Assembly (NCBI RefSeq): GCF_000380505.1
Contig: NZ_AQYH01000020.1
Location: 177,799-241,798 of the forward strand
Reading direction: 5' to 3'
DNA from: Kaistia granuli DSM 23481
GTDB lineage: Bacteria; Pseudomonadota; Alphaproteobacteria; Rhizobiales; Kaistiaceae
DNA length: 64,000 nucleotides
The notes beneath the pieces are model-generated. The model was not told where the DNA came from. It was given only the letters and a program-made list of their open reading frames with translations, and did not search any database. The position numbers were made by a program, and so were the translations under genes. This document shows, in pieces, positions 48,428 to 57,190 of this stretch (position 1 is the first letter of the stretch; each line of letters begins with the position of its first letter).

Positions 48428-49432
48428 TCAGCCCGCCGCGGAGGCGGGCTTGCCGGCGGCGCGGGCGGCGGCGCTGTCGAGCATGATCTTGTGCATGCGG
48501 CGACGCTGCAATTCGCGATCGGCGATGACGCCAAGCATGATCACCGCGCCCATGACGGTGTAGTTCAGCGAACTCGGAATACCCAGCATGTTGACCAGGT
48601 TCTGCAGCACCTGCAGCAGCACCGTGCCGAGAAAGATACCGAGGATCGAGCCTTCGCCGCCGCGCAGCGAGCAGCCGCCCAGCACCGCCGCGGCGACCGC
48701 GTAGAGCTCGTAGAAATTGCCGTGTGCCGAGGGCGAGACCGACTGCGTGTAGAACACGAAGAAGATCGCCGACATGCCGGTCAGAAGACCTGCGATCGAA
48801 TAGGCGGCGGTGATGACCAGCCGGGTCGGGATGCCGGAGAAGCGGGCGGCCTCCTCGTTCTTGCCGACCGCGAACAGATAGCGGCCGAACACCGATTTGT
48901 GCAGCACCACCGACATGATCAGGCAGACGATGACAAAGAAGATGAAGGCGTTCGGCACGACGCCGACGCGTCCGGAGACCAGCCATTCGAGCGTCTCGTA
49001 ACCACTGCCATAGCCGAAGCCGGCGGTGGAGTCGGCGGTGTAGTAGCGCGCGAGGCCCCGATAGATCAGCAGGCCGCAAAGCGTGACGACGAAGGGCTGC
49101 AGCCTGAGCTGCGTCACCAGCAGACCGTGGATGGTGCCGAGGATGACGCCGCCACCGACCGTGATCAAGAGGGCGATCGGCCAGGCGAGCTCGTGATTGA
49201 TCAAGAGGTCGAGGAAGATGATGCCGAGCAGGGCGAGCATCGAGCCGACCGACAATTCGATGCCGCCGGTGATGATGACGACGCCGACGCCGATGGCGAA
49301 CAAGCCGAACAGGCCGATCTGGTTGGCAAGGTTGGACAGGTTGATCTGCGAGATGAACTGCGGATTGAGCACCGCCGTGATCGCGCCGATGATCAGGATC
49401 AGCAGGAAGAGACCGAGTTCTTTCCTAAGCAT
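48428..49432 (-). CDS. RbsC-type sugar ABC transporter permease
   Basis: 334 residues with 8-10 membrane spans. Family signatures: GVVIITGGIELSVGSMLAL near residue 53 and AVAAAVLGGCSLRGGEGSILG near 245. It forms the transmembrane channel of a carbohydrate (CUT2) importer. The start overlaps the ATPase gene end by 8 nt. Placed beside the tetronate genes, it may import that substrate, though it could also serve another sugar. Confidence 0.9.
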   Translation of the reverse strand: MLRKELGLFLLILIIGAITAVLNPQFISQINLSNLANQIGLFGLFAIGVGVVIITGGIELSVGSMLALLGIIFLDLLINHELAWPIALLITVGGGVILGTIHGLLVTQLRLQPFVVTLCGLLIYRGLARYYTADSTAGFGYGSGYETLEWLVSGRVGVVPNAFIFFVIVCLIMSVVLHKSVFGRYLFAVGKNEEAARFSGIPTRLVITAAYSIAGLLTGMSAIFFVFYTQSVSPSAHGNFYELYAVAAAVLGGCSLRGGEGSILGIFLGTVLLQVLQNLVNMLGIPSSLNYTVMGAVIMLGVIADRELQRRRMHKIMLDSAAARAAGKPASAAG

Positions 49433-50951
49433 GTTCGATGGCTTCCTGTTGGATCGTTCCGCCGACGGCGAGCGTCAGCACGTTGTGTTCGGAGAACTGG
49501 TTGCGGTCGAGCAGGCCCGAGACGTGGCCCTCATGCATGACGATCATGCGGTCGCTGACGCCCAGGACCTCTTCCATGTCGCTGGAGATCATCAGGATCG
49601 CGACGCCGGAATCGGCGAGCTCGCGCATCAGCGCGTAGATCTCGCTCTTGGCGCCGACATCGATGCCGCGCGTCGGCTCGTCGAAGATCACCACATTGGG
49701 CTGCATCGACATCCACTTGCCGAGCACGATCTTCTGCTGGTTGCCGCCGGAGAGGGTGAGGGCCACCGTATCGACATTCGGGGCCTTGATCTTGAGCTTG
49801 CGGCTCTGCTCCTCGGCGACCTTGTGCTCCTGCGCCCCGTCGACCAGCGTCAGGCGGGCATAGCGCGGCAGGCTGGCGAGCGTGACGTTTTCGACGATCG
49901 GCAGGTCCAGCACCAGGCCTGAGCGCTTGCGGTCTTCCGGCGCCAGATAGATGCCGCTGGCGATGGCCGAATGGACGTCGCCGAGCTTCACCGGCTTGCC
50001 GTCGATGGTGACGCGGCCGCCGAGCGCCGGATCGACGCCGAAGATTGCCTGGGCGACCTCGGTGCGACCGCAGCCGACCAGCCCGGCGAGGCCGACGATT
50101 TCGCCGCGGTGGATGGCGAAGGAAACCTTGGTGTTGGAGAAGGCGGTGGTGACGAGGTCGTCGACCACGAGGCCGCCCTCGCGCGGCGCGGCCTTCGGCG
50201 GAATATAGAGCGATTTCAGCTCGCGCCCGATCATCAGCCGGATCATGGCGTCATGGGTGATCGCGCCGCGATCGAGCTGGCCGACGCGCTGGCCGTCGCG
50301 AAGAACGACGACGCGGTCGGCGCAGGCCATGACCTCGGACAGGCGATGCGAGATGTAGATCACACTGACGCCGGACTGGCGCAGTTCGCCGATCACCTTC
50401 AGTAATCGCTCCGTCTCGGTCAGGGTGAGACTGGAGGTCGGCTCGTCCATGATGATGACGCGGGCGTCATAGGAAAGCGCCTTGGCGATCTCGACCATCT
50501 GGCGTTGGGCGATCGACAGGTCCTCGACGAGCGCGTTGACGCCGAAATCGACGCCGAGCCGGTCGAGCAGCGGCTTCACCCGCTTCCGCAGGGCCGCCTG
50601 GTCGATCAGGTTCATGAAGCCGCCGAAGCGGGGTTCGCGTCCGATCAGGACATTGCTCGCAACATCGAGGTTCTCGAAGAGATTGAGCTCCTGGTGGACG
50701 AAGGCGATGCCGGCGGCGGTGGAGCTCTTGACGGTCAGCGAGGCGTGCTCGACGCCGTCGATGACGATCGTGCCGTCGCTCGGGGCGACGACGCCGCCGA
50801 GGATCTTCATCAGGGTGGATTTGCCTGCGCCGTTCTCGCCGATCAGGCCGAGCACTTCGCCGCGATGGACCGTCAGGCTGACGCCGCTTAAGGCGGTCAC
50901 ACCGGGATAGGTCTTCGAGATGGCGTGTAGTTCGAGAAGCTGTTCTGTCAT
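49425..50951 (-). CDS. RbsA-type sugar ABC transporter ATP-binding protein
   Basis: 508 residues with two ABC domains, as in CUT2 importers. The first has Walker A GENGAGKST near residue 37, signature LSIAQRQ and MDEPTSSLT. The second has the usual altered Walker A GLVGCGRTE, signature LSGGNQQK near 400 and DEPTRGIDVGAK near 425. MTEQLLELHAISKTYPG begins at 50951; a second ATG immediately precedes it. Middle gene of a binding protein-ATPase-permease operon. Confidence 0.92.
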   Translation of the reverse strand: MTEQLLELHAISKTYPGVTALSGVSLTVHRGEVLGLIGENGAGKSTLMKILGGVVAPSDGTIVIDGVEHASLTVKSSTAAGIAFVHQELNLFENLDVASNVLIGREPRFGGFMNLIDQAALRKRVKPLLDRLGVDFGVNALVEDLSIAQRQMVEIAKALSYDARVIIMDEPTSSLTLTETERLLKVIGELRQSGVSVIYISHRLSEVMACADRVVVLRDGQRVGQLDRGAITHDAMIRLMIGRELKSLYIPPKAAPREGGLVVDDLVTTAFSNTKVSFAIHRGEIVGLAGLVGCGRTEVAQAIFGVDPALGGRVTIDGKPVKLGDVHSAIASGIYLAPEDRKRSGLVLDLPIVENVTLASLPRYARLTLVDGAQEHKVAEEQSRKLKIKAPNVDTVALTLSGGNQQKIVLGKWMSMQPNVVIFDEPTRGIDVGAKSEIYALMRELADSGVAILMISSDMEEVLGVSDRMIVMHEGHVSGLLDRNQFSEHNVLTLAVGGTIQQEAIEHA

Positions 50952-51006
50952 CATGCCCGCAAGAGGATCGCCCGGGCGTGCGCCTGGGCCGCATGTGGAC
51001 GACGTA

Positions 51007-51038
51007 CGTTCCAGGCCAGACGGAGCCGGCCTGGAACG
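51007..51038 (-). terminator. Intra-operon hairpin after the binding-protein gene
   Basis: CGTTCCAGGCC (51007-51017) and GGCCTGGAACG (51028-51038) form a perfect 11-bp stem with a 10-nt loop, 19 bp past the binding-protein stop. No T-run follows on the minus strand, so RNA stabilisation of the upstream message is more likely than termination. Confidence 0.6.
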
Positions 51039-51057
51039 CACACGCGATCAGGGCAGA

Positions 51058-52023
51058 TTACTTGCCGAGCACCTTCTTCAGATTGTCGCCGAACTCCTTG
51101 ACGTTCGACTTGTCGACGATCTGGGTCGGGACGATCTGGAGCTTGTTGGCCGGGATGACCGACTTGTCGCCCTCGATCAGCTTGGCCATGTTGATCATCG
51201 ACTGGTAGCCGAACTCGAAGGGCTGCTGGACGACGGTGCCGTCGATCACGCCTTCGGCGACGCCCTTCAGGGTCTGCTGGTCTTCGTCGAAGCCGACGAT
51301 CTTGACCGAGCCGGCCTTACCCAGCGCCTTCACGGCGTTGTAGATCTGCGGCGTGTTGTAGGCCCAGAGGCCGACCAGCAGGTCGATATCCGGATATTTC
51401 GTCAGCGTGTCCTCGACATTGGCCTTGGCCTTGGCCTGGTCGCCGCCGTCGGTGCGGATGTCGATGATCTCGATCTTGGTGCCGGCGATGGCTTCCTTGA
51501 TGCCCTGCGAACGCTCGCGGGCATTGGCGGCGTCCATCGTGCCGACGAACAGCATCGCCTTGCCGCCGTCCGGCAGCGCCTTCTTCATCAGCTCGCCGGC
51601 CTGGCGGCCCGCCGCGACGTTGTCGGTGCCGACATACATCAGCCGGTTCGAGTTCGGCGCGTCGGCGTCATGCGTGATGAGGACGGCCTTCGAGGCGACT
51701 TCGTTGAGGATGGCGGTGGAATCGTCCGGGTTGACCGGGCTGATGGCGACGCCGGCGACGCCGCGGGCGAGCAGGTCCTCGAGGATCTTCTTCTGCGCGG
51801 CGGCCGACATTTCGCCGGGGATGTAGAATTCGATGTTGTAGTTCGGCAGTTCGGCCTGGGCCTTGTTGGTGCCGGCGCGGGCGATCGTCCAGAAATCGGC
51901 CGGGACGTTCACCACGAAGGCGAGGGTCTTCTTCTCCTGCGCGAAGGAGGGGGCCGTCGACGTCAGCGCCATGGCGATGGCCGACGACGCGATGATCAGG
52001 CTGCGCCTGCTGAAGATGTTCAT
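51058..52023 (-). CDS. RbsB-type sugar ABC transporter substrate-binding protein
   Basis: 321 residues. Signal peptide MNIFSRRSLIIASSAIAMAL..., cleavage likely after PSFA, before QEKK. Type I periplasmic binding fold: LAFVVNVPADFW, GVAISPVNPDDSTAIL near 95, THDADAPNSNRLMYVGTDN near 118 and IVGFDEDQQTLKGV near 245. GAGGA is about 7 nt before the ATG. First gene of the operon, divergent from a second sugar transporter operon. Confidence 0.92.
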   Translation of the reverse strand: MNIFSRRSLIIASSAIAMALTSTAPSFAQEKKTLAFVVNVPADFWTIARAGTNKAQAELPNYNIEFYIPGEMSAAAQKKILEDLLARGVAGVAISPVNPDDSTAILNEVASKAVLITHDADAPNSNRLMYVGTDNVAAGRQAGELMKKALPDGGKAMLFVGTMDAANARERSQGIKEAIAGTKIEIIDIRTDGGDQAKAKANVEDTLTKYPDIDLLVGLWAYNTPQIYNAVKALGKAGSVKIVGFDEDQQTLKGVAEGVIDGTVVQQPFEFGYQSMINMAKLIEGDKSVIPANKLQIVPTQIVDKSNVKEFGDNLKKVLGK

Positions 52024-52434
52024 TGGGCTTCCTCGTTGTTTTTCTGGTTTCGATAGCGACGTTTTCAGGAGCCGGCCCATGCGGGCCGATCCTCCCGCAT
52101 GCCGCCAGGCAAAGACGCGAAATGATCGCCAGTTTATCGACCGGAAGCTGCACAACATCTTGCGACGCAGCCGGCCCGAAGGGCGCGAAAAAACGCTAAC
52201 GCCTTCCGGCGATCCTGACATGTCATGGGGAGAAACGAGCCGAAATGCTCGCGAAGTCTAATATAACTCAGACGTATATCCTCGGCCGCTCGTCAAATGC
52301 CAGCATTGCTGCCGGACTGACGTAACGCCTTGTTCCCCCTCGACGATCCTATACGCGAGCTCGTTCAAGCTATGGTGTGACGAATAGTGTCGTCAAGCGC
52401 AAATCGACGCCAAATGATTGCGGATGGTGGCGCG
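52024..52434. other. Divergent intergenic region between two sugar transporter operons
   Basis: No gene is supported. It should hold the minus-strand promoter. TGACATGTCA (52216-52225) is a perfect 10-bp palindrome and a candidate regulator site; its half TGACA is shared with the operator at 46211, but the spacing differs. The plus-strand promoter with a LacI-type site begins at 52435. Confidence 0.45.
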
Positions 52435-52462
52435 TTGACTAATTAGATAGCGCTGTCATAGT
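52435..52462 (+). promoter_or_regulatory. Promoter with overlapping LacI-type operator
   Basis: TTGACT (52435-52440) and CATAGT (52457-52462) are spaced 16 bp. TAGATAGCGCTGTCAT (52444-52459) matches 13 of 16 bases of the palindrome at 46211 and covers the spacer and the start of the -10, a repressor position. The coding start is 45 bp downstream. Confidence 0.7.
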
Positions 52463-52506
52463 CGCTGCCAAGCTCGCGATCCGACGAGCCGATAGGGAGG
52501 GAAGAC

Positions 52507-53544
52507 ATGTCAGAAGACAAGCATTCGAAGTCCCGGCGCGACTTTATTCGTGTTGCGGGCGTATCGGCTGCGGGTGGCGCGGCTGCCATGCTGGGTGGCC
52601 TCGGCATCAGCCCCGCCATGGCCCAGGAAATGGCCGCGGCGACCGGCCGTTCCGAGAAGCCGCTCAAGGCAGCCTTCTCCAATGCCGGCCTTCAGGCGAC
52701 CTGGTGCGCCCAGGGCAAGCAAGCGGCCGAGCACTGGGGCAAGCTGTTCAATGTCGAGGTGACCTGGTTCGATGGCCAGCTGGACGCGGTCAAGCAGCGC
52801 GCCGCCATCGACAACATGGCTTCCCAGAAATGGGATTTCGTCGCCATCCAGGCCTTCGGCATCGGCACGCTGATCCAGCCGGTCCAGAAGATGATCGACG
52901 CCGGCATTCCGGTGATCGACATGGACACGCTGATCGCGCCGCTCGACAAGATCAACGTCCATACCTTCCTCGCCCCGAACAACGAGTTCATGGGCGCCTC
53001 GGTGACCCAGGCTCTCGTCTCCAAGCTCGGCGGCAAGGGCAAGATCATCATGACCCAGGGCGCGCTCGGCCATACCGGTGCGCAGGGTCGCGCCGCCGGC
53101 TTCAAGTCGGTCATCGCCAACAATCCCGGCATGGAAGTGCTCGACGACCAGCCGGCCGATTGGGACGTCACCAAGGCCTCGCGCCTGTGGGACACCTATC
53201 TGACCAAGTACCCGCAGATCGACGCGGCCTTCTTCCACAATGACGACATGGCGCTCGCCGCCTACAACGTCATGAAGTCGCGCGGCCGCACCGACATCCT
53301 GATCGGCGGCGTCGACGCCATGCCGCCGGCGATCGCGGCCGTTGCCGACGGGCGCATGTACGCCACCGTCCGCAATCCGTCCTCGCGCATCCATGGCGGC
53401 GCCATCGTCGCCGGCGTGGCGGCGGTCACCGGCGGCGAGAAGAGCGGCGAGGGCATTCCGAAGAGTGTCGTCACTGACGGCCCGGTCGTGACCAAGGACA
53501 ACGCAGCCGGCATGCAGTGGATGCAGAACCACTTCCTGATCTGA
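52507..53544 (+). CDS. Sugar ABC transporter substrate-binding protein with Tat signal
   Basis: 345 residues. The N terminus has SRRDFIRVAG, a twin-arginine motif, followed by a hydrophobic stretch and cleavage probably after PAMA. The mature part is a type I periplasmic binding fold (WDFVAIQAFGIGTLIQPV, HNDDMALAAYNVMKSRG, IGGVDAMPPAIAAV). Tat export means it folds in the cytoplasm. GGGAGGGAAGAC precedes the ATG. First gene of the LacI-site operon. Confidence 0.9.
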   Translation: MSEDKHSKSRRDFIRVAGVSAAGGAAAMLGGLGISPAMAQEMAAATGRSEKPLKAAFSNAGLQATWCAQGKQAAEHWGKLFNVEVTWFDGQLDAVKQRAAIDNMASQKWDFVAIQAFGIGTLIQPVQKMIDAGIPVIDMDTLIAPLDKINVHTFLAPNNEFMGASVTQALVSKLGGKGKIIMTQGALGHTGAQGRAAGFKSVIANNPGMEVLDDQPADWDVTKASRLWDTYLTKYPQIDAAFFHNDDMALAAYNVMKSRGRTDILIGGVDAMPPAIAAVADGRMYATVRNPSSRIHGGAIVAGVAAVTGGEKSGEGIPKSVVTDGPVVTKDNAAGMQWMQNHFLI

Positions 53545-53601
53545 TCCGCCTGCATGGCCAAGCGGTCGCTTCACGGTCCGGCCCCGCCGCACCCTGAAGC
53601 G

Positions 53602-53654
53602 CCGCGACGGTTCCACGGAATGCCTGGGCGGCCGGAATACTCCGGCCGTCGCGG
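53602..53654 (+). terminator. Nested hairpins after the binding-protein gene
   Basis: CGGCCGGA (53629-53636) pairs with TCCGGCCG (53641-53648) around ATAC. A second, overlapping pairing joins CCGCGACGG (53602-53610) with CCGTCGCGG (53646-53654). The two share three bases and compete. TTTGCC follows. Placed between the binding-protein and ATPase genes, it probably sets their expression ratio. Confidence 0.55.
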
Positions 53655-53699
53655 TTTGCCGTGCAATGCGTTCCGCGACCACCGAGACCGGTGAGCCTG

Positions 53700-55220
53700 A
53701 TGACGTCTGAAGTCCCAGTTCCGTCGAGCGACACGCCCCGCCTGCAGATGCTCGGCATTTCGAAGTCGTTCGGCGGCGTTACCGCGCTGCGCGAGGTCGA
53801 TTTCACCCTGCGCGCCGGCGAGATCCACGGCCTGGTCGGTGAAAACGGCGCCGGCAAGTCGACGATGATGAAGATCATCGCCGGCGTTCACACGAGCTAT
53901 GAAGGCAAGATGCTGATCGACGGGCAGGAGGTCCACTTCCGATCTGCCCGCGATGCGCTGGCCGCCGGCATCGGCATGGTGCACCAGGAACTCAGCATCA
54001 TGCCGGACCTCTCGGTCGGCGAGAACGTCTTCCTCGGCAAGCAGCCCATCACGGCCGCCGGCACCATCGACTGGCGCGGCATGATGAGCGGCGCGCACGA
54101 GCAACTGAAGAGCCTCGGCATCGACGTCGACCCGAAGACGCGGATGGGCGACCTGCCGATCGGCCTGCAGCAGCTGATCGAGCTGGCGCGGGTCATCTTC
54201 TCCGGCGCCCGCATCATCATTCTCGACGAGCCGACCTCGGCGCTGTCGCCGCCGGAAGTGCAATTGCTGTTCAGCGTGCTGAAGGGCGTGCGCGCCAGTG
54301 GCCGCAGCATCGTCTTCATCTCGCATTTCCTCGATGACATCCTGTCGATTTCCGACACTGTCACCGTGTTCCGCAACGGCCGGCTGATCGTCACCCACAG
54401 CGTCGACGGTATCGACAAGGGCTGGCTGATCGAGAAGATGATCGGCGCCGGCCATCAGGATCTCGAGGAGAGCTATACCGGCAACATCGCGCTCGCCTCG
54501 AAGGCGGATGCGCCGGTGGTGCTGGCAGCGGAAGGGCTTGGGTTCGGCCGCGCCTATGCCGACGTCACCTTCGACGTGAGGGCGGGCGAGATCCTCGGCA
54601 TCTACGGCTTCATGGGCTGCGGCCAGATCGAGCTGGCGCGGACTTTGTTCGGCAAGCTGAAGGCCGACAGGGGCACGCTGGCGATCAGCGGACGGACGCG
54701 ACGGCTGCGCAACACGACGCAGGCGCGGGAAGCGGGCATCGCCTTCGTGCCGGAAAACCGACGCTCGATGCTGTTCTACGAGCAGCCCGTCTACAAGAAC
54801 GTCTCGATCAGCATTCTGGGGCGGATATCGAAGCTGTGGCTAAAGCCCAACGTCGAACGCTCGATCGCCCGCAAGCATGTCGAAAGCCTGCATATCAGAC
54901 CCCCTCGCGCGGAGGTGCCGCTCGGCTCGCTGTCCGGTGGCAACCAGCAGAAGGTCGCGCTCGCCAAATGGCTGACACACCGTCCGAAGGTGCTGGTGCT
55001 CAGCGAGCCGACGCGCGGCATGGATGTCGGCGCCAAGGACGACGTCGTCAAGATCGTGCGGGCGCTGCGCGACGAGGGCCTCGCGGTCATCGTCGTCTCG
55101 GCCGAGCCGGAGACGGTGCTGTCGCTGGCCGACCGCGTGCTCGTGATGAAAAAGGGGCGGATCGTGCGCGAATTCGCCAATGAGACGATCAGCAAGGACC
55201 GGCTGCTGGAAGCCGCCTGA
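53700..55220 (+). CDS. RbsA-type sugar ABC transporter ATP-binding protein
   Basis: 506 residues with two ABC domains. First: Walker A GENGAGKST near residue 45 and LDEPTSALSPPEV near 175. Second: altered Walker A GFMGCGQIELA, signature LSGGNQQKVALAKW near 412, and SEPTRGMDVGAKDD. Start at 53700 (MTSEVPVPSSDT) with GGTGAG upstream; an ATG 39 nt earlier is in frame. It is followed by the permease after 12 bp. Confidence 0.92.
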   Translation: MTSEVPVPSSDTPRLQMLGISKSFGGVTALREVDFTLRAGEIHGLVGENGAGKSTMMKIIAGVHTSYEGKMLIDGQEVHFRSARDALAAGIGMVHQELSIMPDLSVGENVFLGKQPITAAGTIDWRGMMSGAHEQLKSLGIDVDPKTRMGDLPIGLQQLIELARVIFSGARIIILDEPTSALSPPEVQLLFSVLKGVRASGRSIVFISHFLDDILSISDTVTVFRNGRLIVTHSVDGIDKGWLIEKMIGAGHQDLEESYTGNIALASKADAPVVLAAEGLGFGRAYADVTFDVRAGEILGIYGFMGCGQIELARTLFGKLKADRGTLAISGRTRRLRNTTQAREAGIAFVPENRRSMLFYEQPVYKNVSISILGRISKLWLKPNVERSIARKHVESLHIRPPRAEVPLGSLSGGNQQKVALAKWLTHRPKVLVLSEPTRGMDVGAKDDVVKIVRALRDEGLAVIVVSAEPETVLSLADRVLVMKKGRIVREFANETISKDRLLEAA

Positions 55221-55232
55221 GAAGGAAATGAC

Positions 55233-56264
55233 ATGACGGTTCAGCAATCCAGTGCGACGCGCGGCGTGTCGCGGTCCAGCATCTTCCTGCGCAGCCAGAT
55301 GCGCAACATCGCGCCGTTCGCGACGCTGATCCTGCTGCTGGTCTTCTTCAGCATCGCCAGCCCGTCCTTCGCCACGATCGACAATGCGTCGAACATCCTG
55401 ACGCAGATCTCGGTGACCGGAATCATGGCGGTCGGGCTCACCTTCGTCATCCTGTGCGGCGAGATCGACCTTTCCGTCGCCTCGGTGGCGAATGTCGCGG
55501 GCATCGTGGTCGCCTATTTCACGCTGCAGGAAGCCTATGTGAACATTGCCAACGTCCCGTTGCCGGGCTGGCTGGCGATCGTCTTCGCGCTCGTTGCCTG
55601 CTTCGCGCTCGGCATGGTCAACGCGATCGGCACCACGGTCATCGGCATTCCCTCCTTCATCATGACGCTCGCCATGATGCAGATCGGCGCCGGCATCTGC
55701 GCGCTGCTGGTTCGCGGCCAGATCGCCTACAACGTGCCGGAGCTCGTATCGACGCTGGGCGCCAGCCGCATCTACGGCTTCCCGACCATCGGGTTGGTGC
55801 TGATCGCCTTTCTCGTCGTCGGGCACGTCACGCTCAACTACACGCGCTTTGGTCGCTACATCTACATGGTCGGCGGCAACCGCGAGGCGGCCGAATATTC
55901 GGGCGTCAACGTCAAGCTGGTGCTTGGCGCGGCGCTGGTGATCTGCGCGGTGTGCTCCGGCGTCGCCGGCATGCTCGGCGTCGCCCATTTCGGCAGCGCC
56001 CAGCAGAACGAATTCGACGGCTATCTGCTCGACGCCATCGCGGCGGTCGTCGTCGGCGGCACCAGCCTGTTCGGCGGCCGTGGCGGCATCGCCAACACGA
56101 TCGTCGGCCTGTGCGTGCTCGGCGTGCTCAACAACGGCCTCGACCACATCCAGATCGACAGCTTCCTGAAGATCCTGATCCGCGGCCTGATCCTGCTCGC
56201 CGCCCTGATCGTCAACGTCTACGTGCAGAACATCCGCACCGTCGAGCGGGCGGAGGGAGCATGA
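55233..56264 (+). CDS. RbsC-type sugar ABC transporter permease
   Basis: 343 residues with many hydrophobic spans. GLTFVILCGEIDLSVASVANV near residue 69 and AAVVVGGTSLFGGRGGIANTI near 270 are CUT2 permease signatures. AGAAGGAA lies about 7 nt before the ATG. It partners the ATPase and Tat-exported binding protein upstream; the downstream SDR gene is 43 bp away and probably in the same operon. Confidence 0.9.
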   Translation: MTVQQSSATRGVSRSSIFLRSQMRNIAPFATLILLLVFFSIASPSFATIDNASNILTQISVTGIMAVGLTFVILCGEIDLSVASVANVAGIVVAYFTLQEAYVNIANVPLPGWLAIVFALVACFALGMVNAIGTTVIGIPSFIMTLAMMQIGAGICALLVRGQIAYNVPELVSTLGASRIYGFPTIGLVLIAFLVVGHVTLNYTRFGRYIYMVGGNREAAEYSGVNVKLVLGAALVICAVCSGVAGMLGVAHFGSAQQNEFDGYLLDAIAAVVVGGTSLFGGRGGIANTIVGLCVLGVLNNGLDHIQIDSFLKILIRGLILLAALIVNVYVQNIRTVERAEGA

Positions 56265-56307
56265 CAGGCGAGGGAGCACGGACAAGACCAGCAAAGGGAC
56301 CGGAAGC

Positions 56308-57096
56308 GTGACGACAGAGCCAATCTACCAGCCGCGCTATGGCGCAGCCTATCCGAGCCTCGTCGGCAGTGCCGTGCTGATCACCGGCGGCGGCAGCGGT
56401 ATCGGCGAGGAGATCGTGCGCCAGTTCGCGCGGCAGGGCTCGAAAGTCGGTTTCATCGACATCATCGAGGAGCCGTCGCGGGCGCTGGTGGCGGAGATGG
56501 AGGCCGAGGGCCACACGGTGGTGTTCGAGAAGGCGGACCTGACCGACATCGAGGCGACCCGCGCCGCGATCGAGCGGATCCGCGCCGCGCTCGGCCCGAT
56601 CGTCATGCTGGTCAACAACGCGGCGCACGACCAGCGCGCCACCATCGACGAGATCACGCCGGAGTTCTGGGATTCCCGCCAGGCCGTCAATCTGAAGCAC
56701 CAGTTCTTCTGCGCCCAGGCGGTCTACAAGGACATGGTGGCGCAGGGCGGCGGCTCGATCGTCAATGTCGGCTCCTTCGCCTATGTCGCCGGCGTCGAGG
56801 GGCTGACGCCCTATCTGGCGGCGAAATCCGGCGTCATCGGCCTGACCCGCGGTCTCGCGCGCGAGCTGGGCGTGCACGGCATCCGCGTCAATTGCGTCAT
56901 GCCCGGGTGGATCATGACGCAGCGCCAGCTCGATCTCTGGGTTACCCCCGAGGTGGAGCAGGCGATCTATGCGCGGCAATGCCTGAAGCGGAAGATCTAC
57001 CCGGCCGACATCGCCCGGGTGATCCTGTTCTTTGCCTCGGACGAGTCCGGCGCCTGCACCAACCAGAGCTATGTCGCCGATGGCGGCTGGACGTGA
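56308..57096 (+). CDS. SDR family sugar dehydrogenase, XylB-like
   Basis: 262 residues, GTG start with GGAAG upstream. NAD-binding ITGGGSGIGEEI near residue 27, NNAA near 104, catalytic YLAAK near 170, and FASDESGACTNQSYVADGGW at the end. The overall pattern (YPSLVGSAVLITGGGSGIG, QAVNLKHQFFCAQAV, QCLKRKIYP) resembles Caulobacter D-xylose 1-dehydrogenase. It probably oxidises an imported aldose to its lactone. No lactonase or dehydratase is nearby. Confidence 0.85.
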   Translation: MTTEPIYQPRYGAAYPSLVGSAVLITGGGSGIGEEIVRQFARQGSKVGFIDIIEEPSRALVAEMEAEGHTVVFEKADLTDIEATRAAIERIRAALGPIVMLVNNAAHDQRATIDEITPEFWDSRQAVNLKHQFFCAQAVYKDMVAQGGGSIVNVGSFAYVAGVEGLTPYLAAKSGVIGLTRGLARELGVHGIRVNCVMPGWIMTQRQLDLWVTPEVEQAIYARQCLKRKIYPADIARVILFFASDESGACTNQSYVADGGWT

Positions 57097-57190
57097 TCGA
57101 GTCCCGATCGCGGGAGTGCGGAGGCGGCGATCCGTGATATGGAGCCGCGTCCGTTTTTGACGGGCGGCTCTGGTCGGAAGCGTCAATTCG

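Noticed and set aside
46189..48534. Open minus-strand frame of 781 codons opposite ltnD-otnI
   Set aside because: It crosses the operators, two good genes, a terminator and a repeat; no recognisable domain.
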